Assembly (NCBI GenBank): GCA_032209605.1
Contig: JASFXZ010000028.1
Location: 9,298,981 to 9,362,980 of the forward strand
Length of the DNA: 64,000 nt
Reading direction: 5' to 3'
From: Mactromeris polynyma
Lineage: Eukaryota; Mollusca; Bivalvia; Venerida; Mactridae
Shown here: positions 1 through 11,382 of the stretch, one piece after another
Layout of the letters: each line of letters opens with the position of its first letter
Position numbering within the stretch: the first letter of the stretch is position 1
Made by a program: the position numbers and the translations under genes
The notes under the pieces: generated by a model
What the model was told of the DNA's origin: nothing
Seen by the model: the letters and a program-made list of their open reading frames with translations, nothing else
Databases searched by the model: none

Positions 1-410
1 CATTTAACTGTATACTAAAGAGCGAATTCAATTGAAACCCAGTATACATTTGTCATGTTTTCAATTGAAGATTCAACCACTAACAGATCTTTGGAATGTT
101 ATGAATGAACCTAAGATGAAAATTGAACAATATGAGAAGTACGCACGAAAACAACATGTTACTAATTATCGCATAAAGTGTAAGCCAAACGTTTGTCATT
201 TTACATCATAAAAATTGCAAGAAAAATTAGCATTAGCAAAAAATAACCATGAAAGTATATTTTTTTTCAAGTTAATAATTTGAAAAAAAGTGACTTACGA
301 TGAAAGAAAATGGAAATTTATCATTCAAAGAAAAATAATAAATGGTTCAATTAAGATATAAAATATTAAATATTCCAAGCCTTGATAATCTAGAAAAATA
401 TCTTACATAT

Positions 411-440
411 AGACGGACAGACAGACAGACAGACAGACAC
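411..440. repeat. (ACAG)n microsatellite
   Basis: A run of about seven GACA/ACAG units. The bases before it (1-410) are AT-rich and show no gene or element. Confidence 0.85.
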
Positions 441-2425
441 AAAACAATACAAGAGAATAAGAAATGTTTGGGAGGAGAAATATTATCACAAATGGTCAAC
501 TACATAACAACACATTAACATACAAAATTCACACAGAGAAAACTAAATCAAAATGCCATTATGTTCGTAGCGCATATGCAATTATCATATGATTTCGCGA
601 TTCCGATTAATGCCGAAAATGACGGGAAAATATCCGCAAATTCAAATCTCACTATATTCTGCACCGATTTGGAAGAAATTGCCAGTCTATCATTTTGGAA
701 TTTCACGTCCTTTCTGTATTTATCGGGAAAATTCGGTAATCGTCCCGAAAGGAGCAAATTCGGTATTTTCCATAAGCTAAAAATAGATTATTGCCTTCAT
801 TTAAACTGTGCGAGCAATTTTGAACAGAAAAAAAACAGAACACATTGAACAAATGACAATTCAATGCTAACATGTAATGACACGTGATTTTGTTTCTAAC
901 AAACAAATGACTATCTACTGGCTCTAACAGTCATTAGAAAAACATAGTGATTAGATTAATAAGCAAATGCCATTTCCGCAACAGCTAACAAACATCGAAT
1001 ATCAATATAACATTCAATACAAAAATAAGTTATTACTTGGGAAAACCAATTCCATATGTACACATAATAATTGCAGTTAAAAAACTCTTTACTTCGCAAT
1101 AATTGTATCACGTGATCTCAAAACAATCAAACCCATTCGATAGTATAACGTTCTAGAATGAAATAAACTTCAGATGACGGTGTGTTACTATAAATAGATT
1201 AACAATTTTAACAATACAAACTCTACTAGATTCTAACTGGAATTCTTGTTTACATATAAAAATACAAAAAAGTATGTTTTATTTGTGCAAACATCAATAT
1301 AACATGTCTCTTAAAAAAAGTTATAAATAGATATCCGTCATGAATTATTGTCCTGTTCACAAATGGTTACGTTTTCGCAGTTGGTTTTCTTGATAATGCC
1401 TGTACTAATCACATTGTCAGAGGTCATTTTGAATAATTTAAAAAAAAAACACTTCGCAATCAGTTAATAGTGTGTTCACAGTCAATTAATCGTTTCTATT
1501 TATTTAACAAGTTAACAATTTTGGCAATATGATACTGATTCATAAATTAATGATAATTGTACATTTTTGTTTAATTATCGTTAATAAGTGTTTTATTTGG
1601 GGAAAAACAACAATAGTTTTGTTGTGATTCATATTACTGGCAAGTTTATCCCGATAACTGACAGTGTCTAACTGCGGATCCGTCTAGCAGTTAAGATTGT
1701 AGACACACACTGGGCTTTCAGTACTTTGATTCAAATCCAAGTAGATAAGTATGCTCCAACTACTCTGGCAGTTTTGGCGAATGTCTTTAAGGTGAGTAAA
1801 AGAATTGTATTGCATAACTTTAAGTGTTGAACAACTTCACAATTTGCGAAGCACCATTTTTTACTTAACGTAATCAAATTACAGGTTACATCAGTTTAAC
1901 AACAGTGAACTGAGAAATATAACTGTATAAATTTACTTTCAATAAAAATAATTATGATAAAATAACAAATATGAGCTTTTCAAACATTGAATATTCAAAC
2001 TATGTAGGTTTATAACATTTTTATCATATTTGAAACTGTGTTGGTATTTATAATAAGTTAGGTTAAAGCACAACAAATCGATACAGGTCAAACACCTATA
2101 AATTGCATGTCAAACAAACTGATTTGAATTTGTAGAAATAAAATCGTTATCACCTTTCCAAGTAAATATATATCATATAGACTTCGTAACAAATATCAAA
2201 TAACTCCGAATAAAATTTGATTATCATAATGTATTACGAATGGAAAATAAATGATTGAAATAGACTAATACATATCTTTAGAAATCTTACAGATAATTCG
2301 TGTATGTTTATGCTAAAACAATGAATATAGCACTTTGATGACGATAAAACAATGCAACTGTAGGAGGTGAGCAAAACAATTTGAAAGGAATCTATTTTAA
2401 ACTAATTGAAATAAATAAAATATAA
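441..2425. other. No gene seen
   Basis: AT-rich sequence with only short unsupported ORFs on either strand (for example around 548-906). It lies beyond the 3' end of the calmodulin-like gene. No terminal repeats or tandem arrays were noticed. Confidence 0.5.
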
Positions 2426-2672
2426 GCACTGCTATGGGATTTACGACGACTTCTGTAAGTGACGTCATTTCAAGAAAATACAACATGTGATGACACTATT
2501 TGCAAGAGCAGGCAACAATATTAACTCCATGTGGTCATTTCGTTTTCATATTGCCATATGGGGCAAATATTGCTGACTGTCAGTACATGGTGACGTCACA
2601 TATGATGTTTTCTGGAAATGACGTCACTTAAAGAAAAGGTTGGAAATCGTACAGCGGCATTCATATTATCAA
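2426..2672 (+). mobile_element. MITE family B, copy 1 (foldback element with CRE sites)
   Basis: This copy starts near GCACTGCTATGGGATTTAC and ends near AAATCGTACAGCGGCATTC. It carries TGACGTCA-type sites close to both ends, and the CCATATGGGGCAAATATTG core found in the other five copies. The two halves are near-complementary, so a strand could fold into a long hairpin. It lies just downstream of the stop of the calmodulin-like gene, perhaps within its 3' UTR or flank. Confidence 0.8.
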
Positions 2673-2956
2673 ACTGGCCAACTTTAATATACTCCAAAAA
2701 TGTTTTAAGTTCAAAAATATTTGGAAACATGCTTAATTTATGCTCACAAATACTTCTTTAATTTTCAGGAAAAAAACTTTTTGTACATTCCACATTAATA
2801 TACGGATATAAATAAGGGTTTGGGGTTAATTAAAAAAATACAAAATTCTAAGGGTCAGCCCCTTTAAAGTGTTGGTAATAAGCTTCCTCTCACGTGACAC
2901 TTTCTCATATCGAAAACAACACTGTTGACATATAGCTATTGTTTTTTTTCTACATT

Positions 2957-2982
2957 TCAAGCCATGTTTAATCTTGAAAATT
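2957..2982 (-). CDS. Terminal coding exon of calmodulin-like gene (26 nt)
   Basis: An acceptor with a good pyrimidine tract (TTTTATCTTTCAG) precedes 2982. Spliced to 3660 it restores the loop-closing Glu and reads EFSRLNMA then TGA at 2959-2957, which is where a four-EF-hand protein normally ends. A minus-strand ATTAAA at 2762-2757 is a possible poly(A) signal (inference). The exon is too short to be found by ORF length; the phase match, the acceptor and the completed EF-hand are the support. Confidence 0.75.
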
Positions 2983-5900
2983 CTGAAAGATAAAACAGGT
3001 AAAATACATAAGTATTCAGAAAAAACATTCTAACAATCTGGCAAATTGTCAACTCTCCGATCGTAGTACAGTAAAACCTTAGTAATAAGACCACCCTTGG
3101 GACCATTGAAAAATGGTCTTTATATTGAGGTGGTCTTAATATTGAGGTTGAATAAAGAGCAAAACAATGAACATGGACTTAAAAATTGTGTTCTTAATTT
3201 TGAAGTGGTCTTATTATTGAGGTTGTCCTTATGTGAGGTCTTACTGTATATGGACCGTTCTCCAGGAAAACAGGGTTTTGGTCGTAATACAGTAAAACAC
3301 TAGAAATAAGACCACACTAGGGACCTTTGAAAACTGGTCTTTATATCGAGGTGGTCTTAATATTGAGGTTGTATAAAGAGCAAAACAATAAAAAATGTGT
3401 TCGGAATTTTGAAGTGGTCTTATTATTGAGGTGATCTTTAAGTGAGGTTTTACTGTACAAAGGCTGGTAAGTGTTATCCAGCTACACATTTTAAATTATC
3501 GCGTGAGCTGAACAATTCTATTATGAAATGCGATCAAATATTGGGGGGTGTAAATTATAACAGCCAAAGCGATCAAAAGACGTTAAATGAAAAAAGATTA
3601 ATGCGACAGTTACCGCGCTGTAAATTGCGTAATACATGTACATTAAAATATATACTTACCATCGAAATCTATTAACCCGTCTCCATTTAAGTCGGCTTCT
3701 TTAAACATATCTTTAAGATCATCGTCCGATAAGTTTTCTCCAAGCCGTCTCATAACACACTTAAGTTCATGCTTATCTATATAGCCGTTACCGTCCATAT
3801 CAAAAACCTTGAAAGCTTCTCGTTTTTTAGCTTCCGATGAATTCGGATCATCTCGACAATCATCGTTTTCTTTAAATCTGCGCATCATGGTTATAAACTC
3901 GTCATATTCCACATACCCGTTTTCTGAAAAAAAAATCAAAAATCAATAAAATAGTTCGAACAAGAAATATATAAAAAGTGACCCAAAAAACACAATGAGA
4001 CATGAAAATATAAAACGGTTAAACCTCGATAATAAGACCACCCTTTGGACCCTTGAAAACTGGTCTTATTATTGAGGTGGTTTTAATATTGAGATTCAAT
4101 AAAGAGCAAAAAAGCTAAAATGAACTTGATAATTGCGTTCTTAATTTCCAGGTGGTGCTATTATTGAGGCGGTCTTTAAGTGGGGTTTTACTGTATTTAC
4201 GGGGTTCCTCTAACGCTCCCCGATGTAAATACATGTATATCATTTTCCCAAGATGGAAATTATCTTTAGAAAGAGTACATATTTATCAAATCTGATAAAA
4301 GGGGTTGACAGGTATTTCAACAGTAATACATCAAATACAGGCCACTGGTTTCCAAGGAGATAGATCTGGCGTTGGTTACAATGGAGTTTACCGCATGCGA
4401 TGGGTTTTACAAATTCCCGTACCAAGTCGTTCTTGCATATTTTTTACTGACAGTTCACAGGCTGTAAAGCGCTGTATGGTTATTGTTTTTTCTATATGTG
4501 TTTAAATGTATATTAAATTTCCCTTTCCCCTGTGCAATTATGTTGCTTCATATAGTGTGCATGTTATTTTCTCCCCACGTTTGGCCTAGTGTTGCCAGCT
4601 GTCTTGAATTGTCCTGCGATGTATTCCCTCCATTAAATCCCCCCCTGTTTGTCCTCTTTGATTCTCCTAGTTATCCTTTATGGTCCACCAGGCCATTCCC
4701 TGCGCCCCCGTTTCTCTTACGTATTTAGCCTCCTCAAATGCCTTATGTTTTATGGAGTTTCCCTGAGGTCTGTGTGGAGAGGCGCTTCCTATATTTCATT
4801 TCATGCTTTTCTGCGGTTTACCAGAATATATGGGTAGATTACTTAGGCGATTGCCATGAGTTCTCTCCCTTGATTCATTCTATAGTATATGTAAATATAG
4901 TATATTCATATACTAAGCGATAAAGGGAGATAACTCTTGAAGAAATAAAAGGGAGAGAACTAGTAACAATCTCCTGTGGTGGATTATATCCTGGTAGACA
5001 CACTGTGAGAATATCAACGCCAAGACGTGTCATGCTAAAAGGGCACATGAATTCGTGTAAGACAGGAATCATTAGATAAAAGTTTAAGTAAGCAATAAAG
5101 TACAAAATGAACGTAACAATGTTTTGCACATTTAAATGATACATGACTCACGCATTACCATTTGTATCTGCATTTTTGATCATGTCTTCAACTTCTTGTG
5201 GCGAATGATCGTGACCTAACGTTCGTAATACACATCCTAGTTCCTCGCTTGAGATCTTCCCATCGTTATTCTTGTCAAACATCTCAAATATTTGCTTCAA
5301 ATCTGCAGAAATATACAAATTTACAGTATCGAAAATTTGAACATTTTACCTGCGCAATTTTCGAAGAATTATATGTTACTATGGTTTTGTTTAAGTTCTG
5401 ATATGGTTTAAAATTGTATCAAAGCATATCTTGACCTAGGTCAAGGATTTTAACCTTTGAACATCACTCATCACTCAAAACTAATCTTCTCAGCTGAGTG
5501 TTGAGTGAGTAAACTTGAGTTAGCTAAATGACTTACAATCCTTATGGAGTGTTAAGAGTTTGTTATTCACTTACATTTGGCTTTAAGTTTACAAAGGTTC
5601 AACTGATCTGGATCAAGTTGATCCTTCAAAAAGGCATTTGCCATTTTCATAATAAGCATGACATTTGAATTTTATTTCCCAAAAGTTTTGCAGGATGTTC
5701 ATATTTGTAACATTAAGTAAAGATGATTTTGAGGTAGCAGTACTGAATTTTGAATTCGAATTTCAATACATTTGAACAAGTGACTCTTCAGCAAGGAGGA
5801 AATGAAAGTGTTTATACAATAAAGCCAGACAACCGTGACGTCACTTTCACTCAGCACGTTCCAGCTAAATTCTACTGACTTGAAGCAAAGAAAGTATACT

Positions 5901-8900
5901 GTTCAGTGATCTGATGCCAAAGTGAAAGTTCCTGGTAGGTCGTTTTGAGAAAATTGACTTTATAGTATATTTATTTCCACATAAAAGACAATAATGGCAA
6001 GACAACATATGAAGTATTCATGCTGTTATTTGGTGATATAGCAGTAAATTGTTATTTAATGCCAAATGATATTTATTTGCAGTTTAAAAAGAAAGGATTT
6101 TGTGGTATTTTTGGCACGCATACTTTAATTCAAGATTTGAAATAATGCCAAAGTGAACTACTGGTTCCTAGTTCAGTCTGGCTTAGTTACGTGGAAAGAC
6201 CTAAAGTAGATGTGGGTTAGTACACCTATTCAAAATCACCTGCTGTAGACGTCTTAGGAAGCTGGAAACCAGACCAAAATAAAGATCTTCTTTTTGAAGA
6301 GTTACAAAGAGTAGAAAACACAATTTTTACGAAAATGTAGGTTAGTTCACTTTGGCATCAGATTACAATTATCAACTGATGCTGAAAATGGTGTTTCCCA
6401 CCAATCTGTGGTTATATTTAGATACTACATGTACATGTTACAAAAATACTATCAGCAACCCGACGACTGCAAATTATTTCAAAGGGAGATAAACGACTAA
6501 GAAGTAATAATTTGTAAAATTCGATTGTCTCCCTTGATAAAAATGAATAACGTGCTAAACGAATGAAAATTATTTCAAATGGAGACAATTGACTTAGAAG
6601 TGATAATGTATAAAATTGGATTGTCTCCCTTGATAAAAAATGAATAAAAATGCTATTAAGACTGACATGATGGACTGAGAGGTTCGTATAAACTACGTCA
6701 TTTCTCCCCGACATTTTGTCTACAGAATAACCTAACGTCAATCTAATTTTGACATAATGACGGATAGTTTATGCAATAATTCATATAAACCAACAAAAAA
6801 TAGTCTACAACATTGTATGAGGCATCTTCCCCCGCCAGACGGAGCCACAAGTATTGATCAGGTATAATATAAGAATTCGAACCCGGATCATGATGGCACG
6901 GATTAGTACTTGGTTTTAAACAATCCGATCGAAATTAAAATTGAGGTCCGTACACCCGATATTTCTCACTGATATTGCCTTGGCGGACAGCTGTCTATTG
7001 CAATAACTATGATATCAACCAGTGACTTTTATTATGGCTAAATATAAAATATGTAATAGGGGTTCAGGTAACCCACCTGACCCTATTTTCCATATCAACC
7101 CCAGGCCCCGTGTTCACAAAGGATCAACTGATTTGCAATTTTCATGAAGCAATTGAACACTTTTCCAGTATTTCTCATGAACATACACAAAAATACATGA
7201 ACATCTTCTAATTAACATCGTGAAAACATACTTAACTTTACCATGTTGAGAAATTAATTTATTTTACTTATGACCAAAACCGATCCAGATCAAATTAGGA
7301 TCATTTTTCAAAAATCGGTCATAACTTATTAAATACCGTATTTTTCTTAATAAGTATGACATCTGAATTTAATGTCTAAGTATGTAAAAATATTTAGCTT
7401 TCAATAAAAAAAATTACAAAGTTTGAAAGATCGTATATTTGATCTTTATCCTGATCCTGAAAACTGATTCTTTGTGAACACGTGGCCAGAAGAACAACAC
7501 TAATAACTAAAACTGATAATTCCTAAAGTGACCTTAAACGCTTTAAAAAAGACAGTACTCCATGTTCTGTTTTGTTTAGCCAGTAAAGTGTGTATATACC
7601 TAGTCAAACTTAATCTTATCAAAGCTCACCCATCTACAATGCCACATAAAACTGATGATGGAAATAAAACTATTTTCTGACCCATCAATTACATCACTTT
7701 TCCCACAAAACCTGTGATACACATATAGTGAAACCTCAATAACAAGACCACCTTTGGATCAACTGAAAGCTGGTCTTCTTATTGAGTTGGTCTTAATATT
7801 GAGGTTGGATAAAGAGCAAAACAGTGTAAATGGACGGTGTTCTTAATTTTGATGTGGTCATAATATAGAGGTGGTCGTTAGGTGAGGTTTTACTGTACAT
7901 GTATTTCTATTTCGCCTAACCATCGTACATTGAATTGAAACTTTTTGGATATCGAACACGTAAACCTCAGTTTAACATAAGTTCTGTAATTGCAATATTA
8001 CTTTTTTCAACTGAAACTGAGACTAAAGCATGGAACAACTGTAAATCAGTTAAAAACGAACTTGCATTTAAAGCGACATCTCTTTTTCTTCTCTTCACTA
8101 ATAGCTATAGGGTAGTTTCAATAGAAACTTACATTTAACCAAAAAAATCTATTTAATTGATATTGACATATTTTTAAAGTAACATATTTTTATACAACAA
8201 ATCGAAAGTAGGAATTTTATGCGATTCTGACAAATCGAACTGGATCGTCTACGAACAGGGCATGACCTGAGGTCATATATTTCCTCCTGTTTAAGTGACG
8301 TCATTTCTAGAAAACGTCACCATGCACTGACGGTAAGCAATATTTACCCCATATGGCAGTATGAAAACGAAGTGACCATATGGAGTAAATATTGCTTCTT
8401 GCTTGCAAATAGTGACATCACATGTTGCGTTTTCTTGAAATGACGTCACTTACAGAAGATGTTGTAACTCCCATAGCAGAGACGGACAAATTCAGTAGCA
8501 TATGCATACAACAACGCGTACTTAAGAAGAAAACTGGGAGTTTAATCATTATTCTTGCAAATTTTGTCATAATCAGAGCTATAAAAAATATATTCATCAG
8601 CAAAGGTGTCGTTCGTTATTGAATATGTAAAAACATTACTTACATGTACATTTATGACATAATAAAAATGTAATGCTGCCTTAAAACACATTGAATTCAA
8701 TCAACTACTTCTACTAAAGTATAATTGAGTGTCTCGTGCGATGTATATATACTGTTTATCCAAACAATAAGTGCACATAAATATAGCTTATCAAACTTTT
8801 ATTTTATACAATGTAGTTTGTTTTACACATCGGCAATAAACAAGGTTTTATTGATACAATTTCGGGCTTTATTTTGTTCACGAATAATTTATAGTCAGAG

Positions 8901-9954
8901 AAATCCAGGTCACAATATGTTCTCCATTTACTGTTCCTGCCAGACAATTCGACCCTGATAAGCAATATGTTAGTTGTTAGATTTTGCACTGATTCATGGA
9001 AGTGGTATAGCTTGTTTAAAGACATTAACGTTATATATATTATAAAAACACATATTTACACGGTTGATAACATGTGACATCTTTGCAAACACAATTATTT
9101 AGATTTTTTTTATTTTTACACATTTTGCAATAAATAAGATATTCTGTCCTTGAAAACATTGCTGTCATATAAGTTATCTAAGAGTAAAGTATTGGATGAT
9201 GAACGATTTGAATATATGCTTAATGACAAGTTATGTTATTCATGATTCACGTTATATCATTTATGGTTCACGTTATGTCATTCGTGGTTCACGTTATGTC
9301 ATTCATGGTTCACGTTATATCATTCATGGTACACGTTATGTCATTCATGGTAGACGTTATGTCATTCATGGTTCATGTTATGTCATTCATGGTAGACGTT
9401 ATGTCATTCATGTTTCCCGCTATGTCTTTGATGGTTCACGTTATGTCATTCACGGTTCACGTTATATCATTCACGATTCACGTCATGTCATTTATGATTC
9501 ACGTTATGTCATTCATGTTTCACGTTATGTCAGTCACCGTGCACGTTATGTCTTTCATGGTTCACGTTATATCATTCACGGTTCATAATCAAACCGATAG
9601 ATCACAAAATCCTCCCCCTACTTTCGTTTGATATCTTAAAGCGGCAGATCCGGGTTCGAGTCCCGGGCTGGGCAGGTTATGTTCATCACTGATATTGGTT
9701 ATGGTCACGTTGTTTTAGAGATGTGAAATTGATAAATAATTGTTTAAAAATGTTTGAAACAAACACGCAGTCATACCTGGTTCATGTTCGATATCGAGCC
9801 CATTCGGAACTCTTTGGTCACCGGACTTCGCCATATCGTTACTTGATTTTGGAACGCCGCTGGATCCCGGCACAGAACCGTCTAAATCACGTGACTTGGA
9901 ATGTTTCTTTTTCGAGCTGGGACTCAGCCGAATGAATTTTTTACACTTTGACGA
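2957..9954 (-). CDS. Calmodulin-like protein with four EF-hands (spliced gene, 4 coding exons)
   Basis: Joining 9954-9777, 5302-5159, 3923-3660 and 2982-2957 gives 203 codons and a stop, with GT donors, AG acceptors and matching phases at every junction. Four canonical EF-hand loops lie at residues 69-80, 105-116, 149-160 and 185-196; each has Asp at loop position 1, Gly at 6, Ile or Val at 8 and Glu at 12, so all should bind calcium. Loop spacing is 36, 44 and 36 residues, so the central linker is about seven longer than in calmodulin. Residues 1-40 are Ser/Lys-rich and not calmodulin-like; the first Met is residue 41 (9834-9832), which would give a 163-residue protein. Family knowledge suggests a cytosolic calcium sensor; the target is unknown. 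It could also be called troponin-C-like, but the lobes look closer to calmodulin. Introns are loaded with MITEs. Confidence 0.85.
3069..3246 (+). mobile_element. MITE family A, copy 1
   Basis: The ends CAGTAAAACCTT and GGTCTTACTG are inverted copies flanked by TA on both sides, as expected for Tc1/mariner/pogo-type insertion. The interior repeats GGTCTTA-TATTGAGGT units. It sits in the last intron of the calmodulin-like gene. Confidence 0.85.
3290..3455 (+). mobile_element. MITE family A, copy 2
   Basis: TA-flanked CAGTAAAACAC to GAGGTTTTACTG. It lies 43 bp from copy 1 in the same orientation and the same intron. Confidence 0.85.
3660..3923 (-). CDS. Exon of calmodulin-like gene: rest of EF-hand 2, EF-hand 3 and most of EF-hand 4
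   Basis: The acceptor is a T-rich tract ending CAG and the donor is GTAAGT. It encodes residues 109-195: [19 protein letters not shown], a Cys- and Asp-containing linker, [20 protein letters not shown], then [15 protein letters not shown]. The exon stops one base into the codon for the loop-closing Glu of EF-hand 4, so a further exon is required. Confidence 0.92.
4016..4193 (+). mobile_element. MITE family A, copy 3 (5' end diverged)
   Basis: The 5' end has decayed (CGGTTAAACCTC) while the 3' end GGGGTTTTACTG is intact and followed by TA. The interior matches the other copies (ACCCTTGAAAACTGGTCTTA). It lies in the intron between the exons at 3660 and 5159. Confidence 0.8.
4537..4832 (+). repeat. 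Dispersed repeat family R, copy 1
   Basis: About 290 bp containing TTTGTCCTCTTTGATTCTCC, CCTTATGTTTTATG and GTCTGTGTGGAGAGG. The same blocks recur in the same order, inverted, at 14461-14745, 15184-15420 and 19046-19330, and in part at 46018-46091. Some frames are open but the translations are proline-rich and not conserved in frame. No transposon hallmark was recognised. Confidence 0.75.
5159..5302 (-). CDS. Exon of calmodulin-like gene: EF-hand 1 and first part of EF-hand 2
   Basis: The acceptor is TTTCTGCAG and the donor is GTAATG. It encodes [20 protein letters not shown] and on to KNADTN. The first loop is complete (residues 69-80). The second loop is split by the intron after its third residue, at the first base of codon 108. 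The entering helix [10 protein letters not shown] is typical of the calmodulin family. Confidence 0.88.
5909..6363. mobile_element. Inverted-repeat element G (single copy seen)
   Basis: ATCTGATGCCAAAGTGAA at the left end is matched by its exact complement TTCACTTTGGCATCAGAT at the right end, 455 bp apart. A further ATGCCAAAGTGAACTA lies inside. There is no coding capacity, so it is probably a non-autonomous DNA element in the first intron of the calmodulin-like gene. No second copy was noticed. Confidence 0.65.
7104..7487. mobile_element. MITE family D
   Basis: The left end GGCCCCGTGTTCACAAAG is matched by an inverted right end (CTTTGTGAACACGTGGCC). It is 384 bp long with an AT-rich, non-coding interior. 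Interior blocks such as CTTCTAATTAACAT recur at 49826-49960, and the GATCCAGATCAA / AATAAGCATGACATTTGAAT type recurs around 5590-5680. It lies in an intron of the calmodulin-like gene. Confidence 0.75.
7726..7895 (+). mobile_element. MITE family A, copy 4
   Basis: TAGTGAAACCTCAATAAC to GAGGTTTTACTG with TA flanks; the first base has mutated from C to T. The interior holds the usual TTGAGGTTGGATAAAGAGCA block. It lies in an intron of the calmodulin-like gene. Confidence 0.8.
8284..8482 (-). mobile_element. MITE family B, copy 2 (minus orientation, ends eroded)
   Basis: Carries AAGTGACGTCATTTC near one end, AAATGACGTCACTTACAGA near the other, and the central CCATATGGAGTAAATATTGC block. The outer GAGCGCTGC ends seen in other copies are not clear here. 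It lies in an intron of the calmodulin-like gene. Confidence 0.75.
9231..9590 (+). repeat. 21-bp minisatellite
   Basis: About 17 units of the type TTCACGTTATGTCATTCATGG. Because 21 is a multiple of 3, two plus-strand frames stay open for about 130 codons and read as monotonous repeats (such as RYVIHGS or HVMSFMV). I read these as by-products rather than genes. Confidence 0.9.
9636..9720 (+). mobile_element. SINE fragment (tRNA 3' half)
   Basis: GGGTTCGAGTCCCGGGC matches a pol III B box with a T-arm stem, but no A box or acceptor partner precedes it. It lies 57 bp beyond the donor of the 9777-9954 exon. Likely a SINE remnant, not a functional tRNA. Confidence 0.45.
9777..9954 (-). CDS. Exon of calmodulin-like gene: N-terminal Ser/Lys-rich region
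   Basis: A pyrimidine-rich tract ending TTTCAG precedes 9954 and a GT donor (GTATGA) follows 9777. Only the frame starting at the first base is open; it gives 59 residues with basic runs ([11 protein letters not shown]) and then MAKSGDQRV. The last base pairs with the next exon to make Asp60. Either this is an internal exon, or it is the first coding exon with the start at Met41. An in-frame TAA lies a few codons upstream of the acceptor, so the frame does not continue unspliced. No upstream exon was found. Confidence 0.7.
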
Positions 9955-11382
9955 CTGAAATGAAAAAACGAAACGTTTAAGATGTTATCTAGGTCAACCG
10001 GATGTCGAGCTTGTTTATACCGGAAGTTATACATAACTATTTTGCACGACAATGGTTATGGTTGATCTGAAAGTTTGATGTGTTCTATGTAAATTGAAGA
10101 CCAAAATACTGACATGTGACATGCGTATTCCATGTGATTGACCAAAGCAACCTACGACTATATAATGCTAACAAATGATACGAGCGGGGACGAAATAAAA
10201 AACAACACAGAAGAACAAAGCTATCACAAGAGGGGTCGCTATCAGCTTGTAGGCCCCTATTGCACAAAATACTAGATAATCTGTTTTGGGTCAGTGGTTT
10301 TAGTTAAGTACGATAGTCAGGTGACCTAGCCAGTGTTCAGTGGTTTTCTGGTATGACAACAAAACTTCTTAGCAAGATTCAGATTCAGATGAGAGGGGGG
10401 GGGGATTTACTTCATAATATTATGCTAAATATACAGTCACACTATCACACATTATAACATAACACGCGGTGTAGAGTGGAAATAACGCCCATGTATTATT
10501 TTCGACAATAATTCAATAGTGAAATAACAACTGACGTACGTGCGTGACGTCACAATAAAACAAGTGTGACGTAGTCGCGTTCAAATTATGTTTACATTGT
10601 TAAATATATATTTTGTACGAAGTATGACATTTCATTTCATTTAAACTTGATTTCTTGTTAATTTGAATATGATATAATCATTTGAACTCGTATCTTGTGG
10701 CTGAAATAAAAATACATTTGTCGGAACTACTTTTTGATGCGTCAGCTTTTGTTAACCAAAGACCGAATTACACACGTCTTACTATGCTTGAATATAGGTG
10801 GTTATGGTAATTTGTGGCGAAAATCAGCCGTTTGTGTTGTTATGTCATAAATGGAATCTTACATTCATGTTTGTTTGTATTGAACTTATTAAACCCATCG
10901 TCTAAAACTGATAAAAATTCGGACATGCCTTGTTTGTATCGTTTTTAGAAAATTCGTTTAATACATTCAATAAATAATGGCCACTCCAATAAGATCCTCG
11001 AAATTGGTTTGCCCCCATCACCTTCAGAATGGCTGACAATTGCTCTTAAGCAACTGCACCAACACAGGGGTGGCATTTTTGTTATCAAGTTCACTGATAT
11101 TTACGCTGATTGAATAACTAAACACTAGACAAATCATTGGAGAAAATGAAAGCACACTGATTATATCGAAGAAAATTGTTATGATTCTCGGAAAGGTTAA
11201 CAGGACAGACATATAAATCAAACTAATTCAATAAAATCACTCTTGAGTATCATTTCAGAGTAAACTATGAGAGGAATACATGAACAAGTCAGATATGAGG
11301 GTGATAGCGAACATTTTACATACATTTATCTCGTAAGATCCAGGCTAATGGACTTGAATATACAACCAATCCTGTCTGTAAG
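9955..11382. other. No gene seen; expected upstream side of the calmodulin-like gene
   Basis: If the exon at 9777-9954 is internal, the 5' exon and promoter should lie at or beyond here on the minus strand. I could not pick an exon with a convincing donor and start codon. A short G run occurs near 10395. Confidence 0.4.

Noticed and set aside
548..906. Overlapping small frames on both strands
   Set aside because: No domain, no splice support and no link to the nearby EF-hand gene; the terminal exon of that gene was found elsewhere (2957-2982).
9196..9631. Two overlapping plus-strand frames of about 130 codons
   Set aside because: Products of the 21-bp minisatellite; both frames stay open and read as monotonous repeats.
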